From contig NZ_JAFBDN010000004.1 in assembly GCF_016908275.1 (NCBI RefSeq), positions 1-64,000 on the forward strand: DNA of 64,000 nt. Reading direction: 5' to 3'. Below the pieces are notes generated by a model that saw nothing but the letters and a program-made list of their open reading frames with translations, was not told the origin of the DNA and made no database searches. Positions 34,506 through 44,105 of this stretch are shown in pieces. The position numbers were made by a program, and so were the translations under genes. The number at the start of each line of letters is the position of its first letter. Within the stretch, counting starts at the first letter, position 1. Origin of the DNA: Periweissella beninensis. Its GTDB lineage: Bacteria; Bacillota; Bacilli; Lactobacillales; Lactobacillaceae.

Positions 34506-36020
34506 ATGGCAAAAAATTTGATAGGTGAAATATTAGTTGGAACCACTTCGGTAAAATTAGTAGTAAGTAATATCAATACTTTTAAGGTCATCGAAAAAGT
34601 ACATAAAGATATGCGCGTGGGTGCCGAGATTTATGATTCGAATACAGTGCCGATGGAATTAAGTGAAAGTTTAATTACCGCACTGCAAGGTTTTCGACAA
34701 ATTTTAGCTGATTATGGTATTGTAACTAGGCATATCTGGGCTAGTGAGATGTTTATGCAAGCTGATAACGCGGCCTATATCGCTGATCAAATTTTACATG
34801 CGACCGGATTTACAATTGAGAGTTTAAATAGTAGTCAAGAAGTTTTTTATCGGAATCAAGCGTTACGGATGTTTTATCCGCAGTTTGCGACTTTAGCAGC
34901 GGCTAGCTTGCAAATTATTGGTATTAGTTCGGGGCGCCTTGATATCGGTTATTACGCTAAGCAAGCTTTTAAATATTCACGTAGTATCGCCCTCGGGCCA
35001 GTGCGCTTAGCTGAGACCCTTGAAGAAATTCAAGGCCAAATTGTTGATTATCCACAGTTTTTAAGTGATTTCATTGGTAGTAAAATTGCTGACTTTAATC
35101 GCGTATTACCTATCACAGATCCTGCTAAGCATTTGATTTTAGTTGGGTCCGAAGTCCTAAATACCTTATTCATTAAAGCTGGTCAAACGACAGCAACGAT
35201 TTCGCTAGCACAATTTGAAGAACTCAAGCAGCAAATTTTTAATAATCAAACCAACCAAGTTTTAGGTGAAAAATATGGTTTAAGTGAGCAAGTGATTAAA
35301 TATGCCCTACCAGAAATTTTAGTTCTAGAACGAGCGTTAAATTTAGCGCAAGTTCCTAAAATTATTTTGTTAGATATTTCGGTAGTTGACGGGCTTGTTT
35401 TTGCTGATGCCGGTAAAAATAGCATTGGTGATACGGAAATAATTACGGCCGCGCAAGACATCGCTGATCAATATCGCGTGGCAAATAACCATCGGCAACA
35501 AGTCGAACATTTTGCGCTACACTTATTTGATCAATTAAAAGCTGTTCATCATTTAACCCAGCGTGATTATTTATTGTTAGATGTTGTCTGTCTAGTACAT
35601 GATATTGGTAGTTTTGTTAATAGTCATGCCCACTATTTGCACTCTGAAAACTTAATTAAAAATATTGACTTTTATGGATTATCCGACAATGAAACTGCCA
35701 TAATTGCTGCGGTTGCGCGCTATCATAGTTCCCAAATTCCGGTTAATGAGCATTACATTTTAAAAAATTTTAATGCACCAGAACGCTTATTAATTGCTAA
35801 ACTAACCGCTTTATTGCGGTTGGCCGATGCCTTAGATGACTCAAGACAACAAAAAATTAAAAAAATCGCAGTTTCTATAAAAAAAGATAAAGTTATTATT
35901 ACTGCCCATACCAATCATAATATATTATTAGAAAACTGGGTTTTTAAGCAAAAAGCTCAATTTTTCCAAGATGTTTTTGGCATGTTACCAATTTTAAAGA
36001 AACGGGTGAATCGTAAATGA
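34506..36020 (+). CDS. Ppx/GppA-like protein with HD domain
   Basis: The 504-residue protein has an N-terminal actin-fold phosphatase-like region (about 5-300) and a C-terminal HD domain (about 325-440; H337, HD in LVHDIGSF, further His). The N-terminal phosphate loops are altered: the usual DLGSNS is ILVGTTS, and the DIGGGS loop is ISSGRLD. Classical exopolyphosphatase activity is therefore doubtful, and the HD part may act on a nucleotide or regulate. It overlaps ppk by ATGA, so it belongs to the polyphosphate operon. Confidence 0.8.
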   Translation: MAKNLIGEILVGTTSVKLVVSNINTFKVIEKVHKDMRVGAEIYDSNTVPMELSESLITALQGFRQILADYGIVTRHIWASEMFMQADNAAYIADQILHATGFTIESLNSSQEVFYRNQALRMFYPQFATLAAASLQIIGISSGRLDIGYYAKQAFKYSRSIALGPVRLAETLEEIQGQIVDYPQFLSDFIGSKIADFNRVLPITDPAKHLILVGSEVLNTLFIKAGQTTATISLAQFEELKQQIFNNQTNQVLGEKYGLSEQVIKYALPEILVLERALNLAQVPKIILLDISVVDGLVFADAGKNSIGDTEIITAAQDIADQYRVANNHRQQVEHFALHLFDQLKAVHHLTQRDYLLLDVVCLVHDIGSFVNSHAHYLHSENLIKNIDFYGLSDNETAIIAAVARYHSSQIPVNEHYILKNFNAPERLLIAKLTALLRLADALDDSRQQKIKKIAVSIKKDKVIITAHTNHNILLENWVFKQKAQFFQDVFGMLPILKKRVNRK

Positions 36021-38173
36021 ATGAAAAAAAATATGACAATCCAAAATTATTTGTTAATCGTGAATTGAGCTGGTTAAAATTTAATGAACGGGTTATTGAA
36101 GAAGCTCGTGATCATCAAAATCCGTTACTTGAACGAATTCGATTTTTAGCGATAAGTCAAAGTAATTTAGATGAGTGGTTTATGGTACGCGTAGCATCAC
36201 TAACCCAAATGGTTCAGTTAAATTATCAGCATCAAGATGCTGCTGGTTTAACACCACAAGAGCAATTAACTACAATTCGTAAAGCAGCTGGGGAACAGGT
36301 TAAGTTACAATATCAAACGTTAAACCGAATTTTATTACCCGCTTTAAATGAAATTGATGTCAAAATAAGCCCCTTGGATAAGTTAAATGAGCAGCAACAA
36401 GCCTATTTTGAAGCTTTTTTTAAACGTGAGGTTTTACCAGTACTCACGCCGATGGCTGATGATGAAACCCGGCCGTTTCCATTTTTAGCCAATGATTCGT
36501 TAAATATTGCCGTTCAGCTTAATAAAAAACAAAAAAAACAGCCACTTTTTGCGACATTGCAAGTCCCCGATAATGTTTTTAGCCGCTTAATTGCTATTCC
36601 AGATGAACCACACCATTTTGTTTTATTAGAAAGCATTATTAAAAATTACATTAGTGCTCTTTTTCCAGGGTATCAAGTTAATGATTTAGCGAGTTATCGT
36701 ATTTTAAGAGATATGGAATTAGACGTTGCTGAAGAGGAAACACCAAATCTTTTAAAAGAAGTTCAAGCCAAATTAGTAGAACGAGAACGTGGTGCTGTTA
36801 TTCGTCTAGAAGTTGAAAATAGTATGAGTAAGGGCTTAATTAAACGGTTGCAACAGGTGCTAAACGTAAGTCCAGCACAAACTTATGCCGTTAATGGTCC
36901 TCTTAATTTAACCTTAATGGGCACATTAGCGAAAAAAGTCAGTGATTTACCTAATTTAAAATACCCTGATTTTGAGGCGTACCAACCAAATAATTTAAAC
37001 GTAGGCAATATATTTAATACAATTCGGCAACAAGATCAATTATTACATCATCCCTATGATTCCTTTGCATCCGTTGTACGTTTCATTCAACAAGCAGCCA
37101 CAGATCAAGATGTGCTAGCCATTAAGATGACCCTATATCGGGTATCAGGTGATTCACCAATTATTAAAGCCTTAGGTGATGCTGCACAAAATGGTAAGCA
37201 AGTTACGGTTTTAGTCGAAGTTAAGGCACGTTTTGATGAGGAAAACAATGTACACTGGGCTAAAGAACTAGAACGGATGGGAGTACACGTTATTTATGGT
37301 TTAAAGGGGTTAAAAACACATTGCAAATTAACCATGGTGATTCGGCGAGAAGAAGATGAAATTAGGCGATATTTACATCTTGGAACAGGTAATTATAACG
37401 ATGTTACTGCCCATTTTTATACCGATTTAGGGTTATTAACCGCAGATACCAATATGGGAATTGATGCAGCTAATATTTTTAATATTCTATCCGGCTATGC
37501 TGAACCAGATTATTTTCATGAATTAAGTATGTCCCCAGACGGGATTCGTGCAACTTTAAATGCTAAAATTGAGCGCGAAATTAAGCATGCCAAGGCCGGT
37601 AAATTTGCAAAAATTCAATTCAAAGTTAATTCAATATCTGATGCGCCAATGGTTAAAAAGCTATATGAAGCAAGTCACGCTGGTGTGCAAGTCGAACTTA
37701 TTGTGCGCGGAATTGCGATTCTAAAAGTTAAACAACCGGAAATTAGTGATAATATTGAATTACATTCAATTGTGGGTCAATTTTTAGAACATAGTCGCAT
37801 CTATATGTTCGCTAATGATCAACAGCCAGAAGTCTATTTATCGAGTGCTGATTTAATGAGTCGCAATTTAAATCGCCGCGTGGAGTTACTATTTCCCGTC
37901 CATGCTGCTAAATTACGAGATCGGGTGCAACATATATTTACAACAATGTGGCACGATAATGTGAAAACACGGGTCCTACAAGCTGATGGATCATATAAAA
38001 AGATAAACCGACGGAGCTTAACCGCATTGAATGCACAAACAGCATTTATGAATGAAGCAAGTGCATTAATCCAACAAGGCAAGCAAAATGCTGAGGCCAA
38101 AGCAGCGAAAGAACGGTTTATTCCGTTGAATAATCCATTTGAAGAGATTGATGATAATTTCGAGGAGGACTAG
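36017..38173 (+). CDS. ppk: polyphosphate kinase
   Basis: The 718-residue protein makes polyphosphate from ATP reversibly. It has NRELSWLKFNERV at the start, IAISQSNLDEWFMVR-like text, the region KMTLYRVSGDSPIIKAL, the catalytic His region THCKLTMVIRRE (autophosphorylated His) and HLGTGNYND. The length is normal for PPK1. It is flanked by two Ppx-type genes, with ATGA overlap upstream and 3 bases downstream. Confidence 0.96.
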   Translation: MNEKKYDNPKLFVNRELSWLKFNERVIEEARDHQNPLLERIRFLAISQSNLDEWFMVRVASLTQMVQLNYQHQDAAGLTPQEQLTTIRKAAGEQVKLQYQTLNRILLPALNEIDVKISPLDKLNEQQQAYFEAFFKREVLPVLTPMADDETRPFPFLANDSLNIAVQLNKKQKKQPLFATLQVPDNVFSRLIAIPDEPHHFVLLESIIKNYISALFPGYQVNDLASYRILRDMELDVAEEETPNLLKEVQAKLVERERGAVIRLEVENSMSKGLIKRLQQVLNVSPAQTYAVNGPLNLTLMGTLAKKVSDLPNLKYPDFEAYQPNNLNVGNIFNTIRQQDQLLHHPYDSFASVVRFIQQAATDQDVLAIKMTLYRVSGDSPIIKALGDAAQNGKQVTVLVEVKARFDEENNVHWAKELERMGVHVIYGLKGLKTHCKLTMVIRREEDEIRRYLHLGTGNYNDVTAHFYTDLGLLTADTNMGIDAANIFNILSGYAEPDYFHELSMSPDGIRATLNAKIEREIKHAKAGKFAKIQFKVNSISDAPMVKKLYEASHAGVQVELIVRGIAILKVKQPEISDNIELHSIVGQFLEHSRIYMFANDQQPEVYLSSADLMSRNLNRRVELLFPVHAAKLRDRVQHIFTTMWHDNVKTRVLQADGSYKKINRRSLTALNAQTAFMNEASALIQQGKQNAEAKAAKERFIPLNNPFEEIDDNFEED

Positions 38174-38176
38174 TTT

Positions 38177-39157
38177 ATGAAAATATTTGCAGTTATTGAT
38201 CTGGGATCTAACTCAGCACGCATGACCGTTAGTGAAATTATGGCAGATGGTTCCTATAAGGTTTTAGAACGGATGCAAGCAATGGTACGACTATCAAAAG
38301 ACATGGGCCCCGATAAAATTTTACAAACAGCTGAAATTGATCGAACGATCAAAGCACTTAAAGACTTTAAGAATACTTTAACCAGGTATGCTGAAGTTAA
38401 AATTTGTGCAGTTGCAACTGCTGCGGTTCGGCAAGCAAGCAATCAAGCAATATTTTTAAAACAAGTTGAAAAGGAAGTTGGTATTAAACTGACCGTCTTA
38501 AGTGGTGAACAAGAGGCACATTATGATTATATCGGTGTTATTAATACGTTAAAGGTTAAAGATGCGTTAATTCTTGATACTGGCGGGGCCTCTTCGGAAT
38601 TAATTTTGGTCAATAATAAAAAAGCATTACACGAAGTAAGTGTGCCAATTGGGGCTGTTAATATTACAGAAACTTATTTAGAAAAAGATAAGGTAACAGC
38701 GAGCTCGTTATTTAAAGCATTCACAGCAATTGATATGCTTTTTAATAATATTGACTGGTTACGAAGTGTGCAAAATCTACCAATTATTGCGTTAGGCGGA
38801 TCGAACCGAACCTTAGGTAAAATCTCACGACGAGCCAATAAAATTCAAGATACCCCCTTACATGGCTATCGGATTGAACATAATGATGCGTTTGATATCT
38901 ATGCTGATATCCTAAACAAAGGGTTAGAACAACGTAAAAAAGTACCCGGGCTTGCTAAGGAACGTGGTGATATTATCGTTGGTGGGATGTTACCAATTAT
39001 TTCATTATTACGATATATCGATAGTAGCCGGATTATTTTCTCTCAAGCCGGCATTCGAGAAGGCATTTTATTTGAATATATTGAAGAAGTGACTGGAAAG
39101 AATGTAGTTGAACCAGAACCAGCGACCCTAACCATTGATACTGAGGACTTAGCATAA
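38177..39157 (+). CDS. ppx: exopolyphosphatase
   Basis: The 326-residue Ppx/GppA protein has intact phosphate loops: VIDLGSNSARMTVSEI at the start and LDTGGASSELILV near 135. It hydrolyses terminal phosphates of polyphosphate. The length is that of short Ppx2-type enzymes without the C-terminal HD region. GAGGAG precedes the ATG. Compared with the gene at 34506, this is the catalytically complete member. Confidence 0.92.
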   Translation: MKIFAVIDLGSNSARMTVSEIMADGSYKVLERMQAMVRLSKDMGPDKILQTAEIDRTIKALKDFKNTLTRYAEVKICAVATAAVRQASNQAIFLKQVEKEVGIKLTVLSGEQEAHYDYIGVINTLKVKDALILDTGGASSELILVNNKKALHEVSVPIGAVNITETYLEKDKVTASSLFKAFTAIDMLFNNIDWLRSVQNLPIIALGGSNRTLGKISRRANKIQDTPLHGYRIEHNDAFDIYADILNKGLEQRKKVPGLAKERGDIIVGGMLPIISLLRYIDSSRIIFSQAGIREGILFEYIEEVTGKNVVEPEPATLTIDTEDLA

Positions 39158-39173
39158 TAGAAAGAAGAATGGC

Positions 39174-39269
39174 ATGGATAAGCATGTAAAGCTAATTAAT
39201 TTACTAGTAAGTTTTTGTATTGTTTTTTGGTTGTTTGATATTTATGAAATAATTCATTGGCACCCCTAA
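39174..39269 (+). CDS. possible 31-residue membrane peptide
   Basis: ATG 39174 (AAGAAG about 7 bases upstream) to TAA 39269 gives 31 residues, a single hydrophobic helix (LINLLVSFCIVFWLFDIY) with a basic start and HWHP end. It follows ppx by 16 bases and precedes the operon terminator, so it would be co-transcribed. The function is unknown, and it could be chance. Confidence 0.4.
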   Translation: MDKHVKLINLLVSFCIVFWLFDIYEIIHWHP

Positions 39270-39337
39270 TTACAGAACAGATAAATTATGTTAATTGCGG
39301 CTACTAAATATTTAATGTTAAATTATAAATAAGATAG

Positions 39338-39370
39338 ACGGGCTGGATTTTTAAAAATTCGGTCCGTTTT
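39338..39370 (+). terminator. terminator of the ppx-ppk operon
   Basis: ACGGGCTGGATTTT pairs with AAAATTCGGTCCGT, followed by TTTT. The region from 39371 to 39533 holds no gene that I can support. Confidence 0.75.
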
Positions 39371-39533
39371 GGTATGTAGCCGCCAGCGCAAGGACGGTCA
39401 GTTGGCCTGCTAGTTTAGGCATGAATGAGGGCACATTAAGTAAAGTAATTTTAATTAAAAAAACGAATTAATGTATTTAATTTAGCATATTCAGGTTAAA
39501 AATGTATATTTATGCTAAAAATAGCAAAAAACA

Positions 39534-39562
39534 TTGCATAGGCCTCCAAAAGCAATTATAGT
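39534..39562 (+). promoter_or_regulatory. promoter of the amino acid ABC gene
   Basis: TTGCAT (39534-39539), 17 bases, TATAGT (39557-39562), about 54 bases before the ATG. Confidence 0.55.
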
Positions 39563-39615
39563 GAACAACATACATTAAAAGTTTCTAACAATATAAGAGA
39601 TTTGAGGAATTATTT

Positions 39616-41127
39616 ATGAAAAAAATTTACAAATTATTGCTTCTAGTTAGTGTGTTAGTTGGTCTATTTTTGACAAGTACAACCAATATTATTGCGGCAA
39701 CCCAAAGTAATGCAAATGATAATAGTGTCACCAAAATTAAGCAAAAAGGGTTACTAGTGGTTGGTTTATCAGCCGATTATGCGCCTTATGAATTTCATCA
39801 AACAATTAAAGGGCAAGATAAAATTGTTGGGTTTGATATTTCAATGGCTAAAGCGATTGCCAAGAATTTAGGTGTTAAATTACAAATTAAAGAAATGGCA
39901 TATGATGCGCTATTAGGGGCCTTAAAAACTGGTAAAATTGATGTGATTATTTCGGGGATGACGCCAACTGCTGAGCGTCGGAAAGAAGTTAATTTTTCAA
40001 AAGCATATTTAGAAGTTAATCAAGTAATGCTAATTAATAAAAAAGACGTTAATAAATATAAGAGTGTGACGGATTTTGGTGGTAAAAAAGTGGCGGCCCA
40101 AAAAGGGACCACGCAAGCAGATATTGCCACGAGCCAATTACCTAACGCCAAAACAGTCTTATTAACCAAATTTACGGATGCAATTTTACAATTAGAGTCA
40201 AGTAAAGTCGTAGGAATTGTTGCAGAAAGCCCAGTTGCGAAAGCATATGCGCAACATGACAAGCGCTTGAAAGTTGTGAAGATGAATTTTGCAACGGCGG
40301 TTGGGATTACCGCGATTGCAATGCCTAAAGGAGCAGATGCGTTAACAAAGCGCGTTAATGGTGTAATCGATCAGGTGAAAAAAGATGGCTCATTTACGAA
40401 ATGGCAAAAGTTAGCAAATTCCCAAATGTTTACTTCAAAGAGTTTTTTAAGTCAATACGGTTCATATTTTGTAAGTGGAACCGGTTTAACATTAGTTTTA
40501 GCAGCAATTGGGGTCTTTTTCGGCGCTGTCTTAGGAACTGTATTAGCATTAATGAAACGGGCCAACTTAAAAACACAAGCAACATTTATTGTTAAGTTAG
40601 GTAAAGTCGTAGGAAAAGTGCTTTCCAACGTTTATATTGAGTTTGTACGGGGAACTCCTTTGATGGTTCAGGTTTATATGATCTTTTTTGGAGCGACATG
40701 GCTATTTTCATTAAATATTAGTGCTTTTGTGGCTGGGGCTATTGCAGTTAGTTTAAATTCAGCGGCGTATGTGGCCGAAATTATTCGTTCGGGGATTAAT
40801 TCAGTTGCAGATGGTCAAACGGAAGCAGCTCGATCATTAGGCTTTTCAACCGGTAAAACAATGCGATATATTATCTTACCCCAAGCAATTAAGAATATTT
40901 TACCAGCACTGGGTAATGAGTTTGTAACAGTCATTAAAGAATCATCAGTGGTATCAGTGATCGGTGTTGGTGAGTTGATGTTTAAAACAGCAACGGTTCA
41001 AGGTGCGTCGTTTAGTCCATTTATTCCGCTAGTGATTACTGCTTTAATCTACTTTGTTTTAACCTTTACCCTTTCAAGAGGGTTAGGTTTACTTGAAAAA
41101 CGGTTTAATCTAAGTAATCGTCAATAA
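39616..41127 (+). CDS. amino acid ABC transporter, fused substrate-binding protein and permease
   Basis: The 503-residue protein has a signal or anchor segment (1-28), a family 3 solute-binding domain (about 40-270; VGLSADYAPYEF, GFDISMAKAIAK) and a His/Glu/Gln/Arg-type permease domain (about 285-500; SLGFSTGKTMRYIILPQAIKNILPALGNEF is the EAA loop region). GlnP of lactic acid bacteria has this fused layout and works with the ATPase GlnQ. No ATPase gene is adjacent on either side. GAGG lies upstream of the ATG, and a terminator follows. Confidence 0.9.
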   Translation: MKKIYKLLLLVSVLVGLFLTSTTNIIAATQSNANDNSVTKIKQKGLLVVGLSADYAPYEFHQTIKGQDKIVGFDISMAKAIAKNLGVKLQIKEMAYDALLGALKTGKIDVIISGMTPTAERRKEVNFSKAYLEVNQVMLINKKDVNKYKSVTDFGGKKVAAQKGTTQADIATSQLPNAKTVLLTKFTDAILQLESSKVVGIVAESPVAKAYAQHDKRLKVVKMNFATAVGITAIAMPKGADALTKRVNGVIDQVKKDGSFTKWQKLANSQMFTSKSFLSQYGSYFVSGTGLTLVLAAIGVFFGAVLGTVLALMKRANLKTQATFIVKLGKVVGKVLSNVYIEFVRGTPLMVQVYMIFFGATWLFSLNISAFVAGAIAVSLNSAAYVAEIIRSGINSVADGQTEAARSLGFSTGKTMRYIILPQAIKNILPALGNEFVTVIKESSVVSVIGVGELMFKTATVQGASFSPFIPLVITALIYFVLTFTLSRGLGLLEKRFNLSNRQ

Positions 41128-41199
41128 GGTAGTGACTCGACGATTCCGTTTAGGCTAGCAAGGGGCCACTAAGAGAACGTTGCTTAAAGTGATATAATT

Positions 41200-41244
41200 A
41201 AAAAATGTGATGAGTACCTAAATTGGGTAGGCATCACATTTTTT
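41200..41244 (+). terminator. rho-independent terminator
   Basis: AAAAATGTGATG pairs perfectly with CATCACATTTTT, with an extra ACC/GGT inner pairing. Confidence 0.85.
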
Positions 41245-41295
41245 CGCTTTTCAAATTTAAAAAATTAAACTACAATAGTGCCAACGAGGTTTGAT

Positions 41296-42102
41296 ATGAA
41301 TAATTTAAGAATATGGTTAAATAGACAGCACTTTTTAAAAAAAGAAAAAGTTATTACAATTTATCATATTACAATTGCGATATTAGCAGTTATCTCAATT
41401 GTATTGGTGCTTTTAGATTTAACAAACAATATTAACATTTTAGTTTTTCCATTTAATTGGCTGAATAACATTATTTTATTAATTTTTACAGTTGATTACT
41501 TTGGACGGTTCATCCGTGCCAAAAAAAGATGGCAATTTGTTTATCAAAATATTTTTGATTTATTAGCAATTTTACCATTTAGTACAATTTTTAGCTTTTT
41601 TAGGCTTGCACGTTTAACACAAATTGTCCGGGTTTCGTTAATTTTCCGGGTGATTGGGTTATCTGGTAAACTAACCCGTAATTTGCATCGTTTTTTTTAT
41701 GGAACTGGGCTAGTATACATGCTATACATTTCCGCGATTTTATTAGTTGTTAGTTCGGCAATTTTTAGTCAAGTTGAACACGTTACGTTTGGTAATTCAT
41801 TATGGTGGGCAATTGTTACGGTTACAACGGTTGGCTACGGGGATATTACACCAACAACACCGATTGGCCGTGCCTTAGCTGTTATTTTAATGTTCTTAGG
41901 GATTGGTTTAATTGGTACGTTAACTTCGGCAATTACGAATATTATGGGACGAACCTTTGGTCATGAAGAGGATTTTGCAGCTGAGTCGAATCTAACCATG
42001 CAAGAAATTGAGGAACTGCATAAAGAAATTCGGCAGTTAACAGCCAGTGTTAATGAACTAAAATCATTACAATTACAACAAATGAAACATCGAAAAAAAT
42101 AG
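41296..42102 (+). CDS. voltage-gated-type potassium channel
   Basis: The 268-residue protein starts at ATG 41296 (ACGAGG upstream; an in-frame GTG at 41278 lies inside the leader). Four hydrophobic segments, including an Arg-rich S4-like stretch (FFRLARLTQIVRVSLIFRV), precede the pore with selectivity filter TTVGYGDITP. A last helix and a charged coiled-coil-like tail follow. This is the ion_trans/Kv layout. Confidence 0.88.
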   Translation: MNNLRIWLNRQHFLKKEKVITIYHITIAILAVISIVLVLLDLTNNINILVFPFNWLNNIILLIFTVDYFGRFIRAKKRWQFVYQNIFDLLAILPFSTIFSFFRLARLTQIVRVSLIFRVIGLSGKLTRNLHRFFYGTGLVYMLYISAILLVVSSAIFSQVEHVTFGNSLWWAIVTVTTVGYGDITPTTPIGRALAVILMFLGIGLIGTLTSAITNIMGRTFGHEEDFAAESNLTMQEIEELHKEIRQLTASVNELKSLQLQQMKHRKK

Positions 42103-42106
42103 CCTG

Positions 42107-42130
42107 AAAAAGCTTTCTAATCAGCTTTTT
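42107..42130 (+). terminator. rho-independent terminator of the K+ channel gene
   Basis: AAAAAGCT pairs with AGCTTTTT around an 8-base loop. Confidence 0.65.
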
Positions 42131-42177
42131 GTCCTATACATAAATCTTTGTTAAATGAAATAATATGATACAAACAA

Positions 42178-42213
42178 GGTTAGCAAACAATTTCAAATGA
42201 TTGTTTGCTAACC
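42178..42213. terminator. bidirectional hairpin between K+ channel and rqcH
   Basis: GGTTAGCAAACAA and TTGTTTGCTAACC are perfect 13-bp complements with a 10-base loop. On the minus strand it follows rqcH by about 33 bases and is trailed by a T-rich stretch. Confidence 0.65.
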
Positions 42214-42245
42214 CTGTTATTTGTTGTTAAATTTATTTGGTCTAA

Positions 42246-43955
42246 CTATTTGCTTGCTGGTTTTTGCCGCATTTGTTCAACCAATTTAAAATCAGGCGTG
42301 ACGTACACCGTAGTTTGGCCTTCGAAAATGACAAAACCTGGTTTAGCACCATTTGGTTTATGCAATTTTTTAGCAGGTAAGTAATCAACTGGGACATTAG
42401 CTGATTCACGTGCCTTTGAAAAATAAGCAGCGAGTTTGGCCGCAGCCAGGAGGGTTGCTTCACTAGGGTTGGCGCTATGAATAATAACGTGGGAACCTGG
42501 TATTTTTTGAACATGAAGCCAAATATCATTACGAGCAGCTGTTTTGAGACTTAATTTATCGTTTTGCAAATTATTTTTACCAACTTCAATTTCCGTACCA
42601 TCAGCGGCCCAAAATTTTTCGGGCTTTGAAATTTGAATTCGGGCTTTTTTATTTTTAGCTTTATTTTTAAGATAACCTTCAGCAATTAACTCAAGTTTGA
42701 TCTCGTTAATATCTTTGGGACTAGCAATTTCGATTTGCGCCATTAAATTTTCGAGATAAGCTAGTTCAGTTAGCGTAAGCTCAATTTGTTCATTAACATA
42801 ACTGATAGCGGTTTTCAGTTTATTATATTTTGTAAAATATTTTTGTGCATTTTGTGATGGGCCAATTTGGTTACTTAAAGTAATCAACATTGGTTGCTCA
42901 TTATCATAGTAATTAGGCAGAGTAATTTCCGTCATCCCCCGTTTAACTTGATATAAATAAGTTGTTAATAATTCACCTTTAACCTTAAAGTCATCTGCGT
43001 GGGCTGACTCGCGTAGCGTTTGTTGCAGTTTTTTTAATTTAGTTTTATTCTTCTTAATTTCATTGCGAACAACCCGAATGATCGCACCAGCTTGTTGTTG
43101 CACGCGATCACGTTCAGCTTTTTGTGCAAAGTAAGTATCTAATAATTCACTCAATGTTGAAAAAGCCGTCGTTGTTCCAGTTATGGTTAACCATGGAAAA
43201 GGGGTGAAATTCATTTTATTATCTTTGGTAATAACAATTTGTGGTTTGGGGGCATCAAATTGTGTTAACCAATTTTGGGCATGGGCCATCGCATCCCCAG
43301 GTTGATGAACAATTGCCGCTAGTTCATTGGCAGAATCAAACGCAAATCCTTGGAAGTGTTGCTGTAAGGCTTTGGCTAAGGCAGCTTGCTCAGGGATATC
43401 TAAAATCAAATTAGCAAGACCGCTTAATGATGCATATGGATTACGCACATTTTGTTTCGGTGGGGCAATGTATTGAGCGCCGGGATAAAGTGAGCGAACA
43501 CGATTTTGATCAGCCGAAACATGCTTGATTAATTCAATGATTTTTTGACTTTGTTCATTAACTAGAAATAGATTCGAATGGCGACCCATCATTTCTAAAA
43601 TTAAAACAATATTTTCAATGTCCCCTAATTCATCATGGGTTGCCACAAATAATTTAATAATACGATCATTTTCGACTTGTTCAATCCGTTCTAAGCGGGC
43701 ACCTTCTAAATGTTTACGTAACATCATTGCAAAGGCTGGTGGTGTTGCTGGATTTGCATAAGGAATATTAGTGATTTGTGCCCGTGCAAAGGTGGGATGG
43801 GCGGACAATAGAAGGGGATAATTGTGCCCATTGGCTCTTATTACTAAAACAATTTCATTAGGATAAGGTTGGTGGATTTTGGTAATACGCCCCCCTGTTA
43901 AAAGGCGTTGTAATTCACCGACCATTGCATGTGTGAACATACCATCAAAGCTCAT
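42246..43955 (-). CDS. rqcH: Rqc2 homologue RqcH (NFACT protein, FbpA)
   Basis: The 569-residue protein has the NFACT-N domain (MSFDGMFTHAMVGEL start, NPATPPAFAMMLRKHLEG), a central coiled coil and the NFACT-R domain near the C-terminus (DIWLHVQKIPGSHVI). It binds stalled 50S subunits and adds Ala tails to nascent chains for degradation. Older annotation calls it fibronectin-binding protein. GGAGG precedes the ATG. It is divergent from marR. Confidence 0.94.
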   Translation of the reverse strand: MSFDGMFTHAMVGELQRLLTGGRITKIHQPYPNEIVLVIRANGHNYPLLLSAHPTFARAQITNIPYANPATPPAFAMMLRKHLEGARLERIEQVENDRIIKLFVATHDELGDIENIVLILEMMGRHSNLFLVNEQSQKIIELIKHVSADQNRVRSLYPGAQYIAPPKQNVRNPYASLSGLANLILDIPEQAALAKALQQHFQGFAFDSANELAAIVHQPGDAMAHAQNWLTQFDAPKPQIVITKDNKMNFTPFPWLTITGTTTAFSTLSELLDTYFAQKAERDRVQQQAGAIIRVVRNEIKKNKTKLKKLQQTLRESAHADDFKVKGELLTTYLYQVKRGMTEITLPNYYDNEQPMLITLSNQIGPSQNAQKYFTKYNKLKTAISYVNEQIELTLTELAYLENLMAQIEIASPKDINEIKLELIAEGYLKNKAKNKKARIQISKPEKFWAADGTEIEVGKNNLQNDKLSLKTAARNDIWLHVQKIPGSHVIIHSANPSEATLLAAAKLAAYFSKARESANVPVDYLPAKKLHKPNGAKPGFVIFEGQTTVYVTPDFKLVEQMRQKPASK

Positions 43956-44105
43956 GATTTGTCCTCCGTTCGTTCAAATTTTGCATAGCCTCTATTATAG
44001 CATAATTTCAAAGGAAATTATAAATATCACGAAAATACTTGTAATACGCAAAAAGCTTAATGTATAATTAAATTTGTATAATAATTTATTAATTGGAGAG
44101 GCCTT

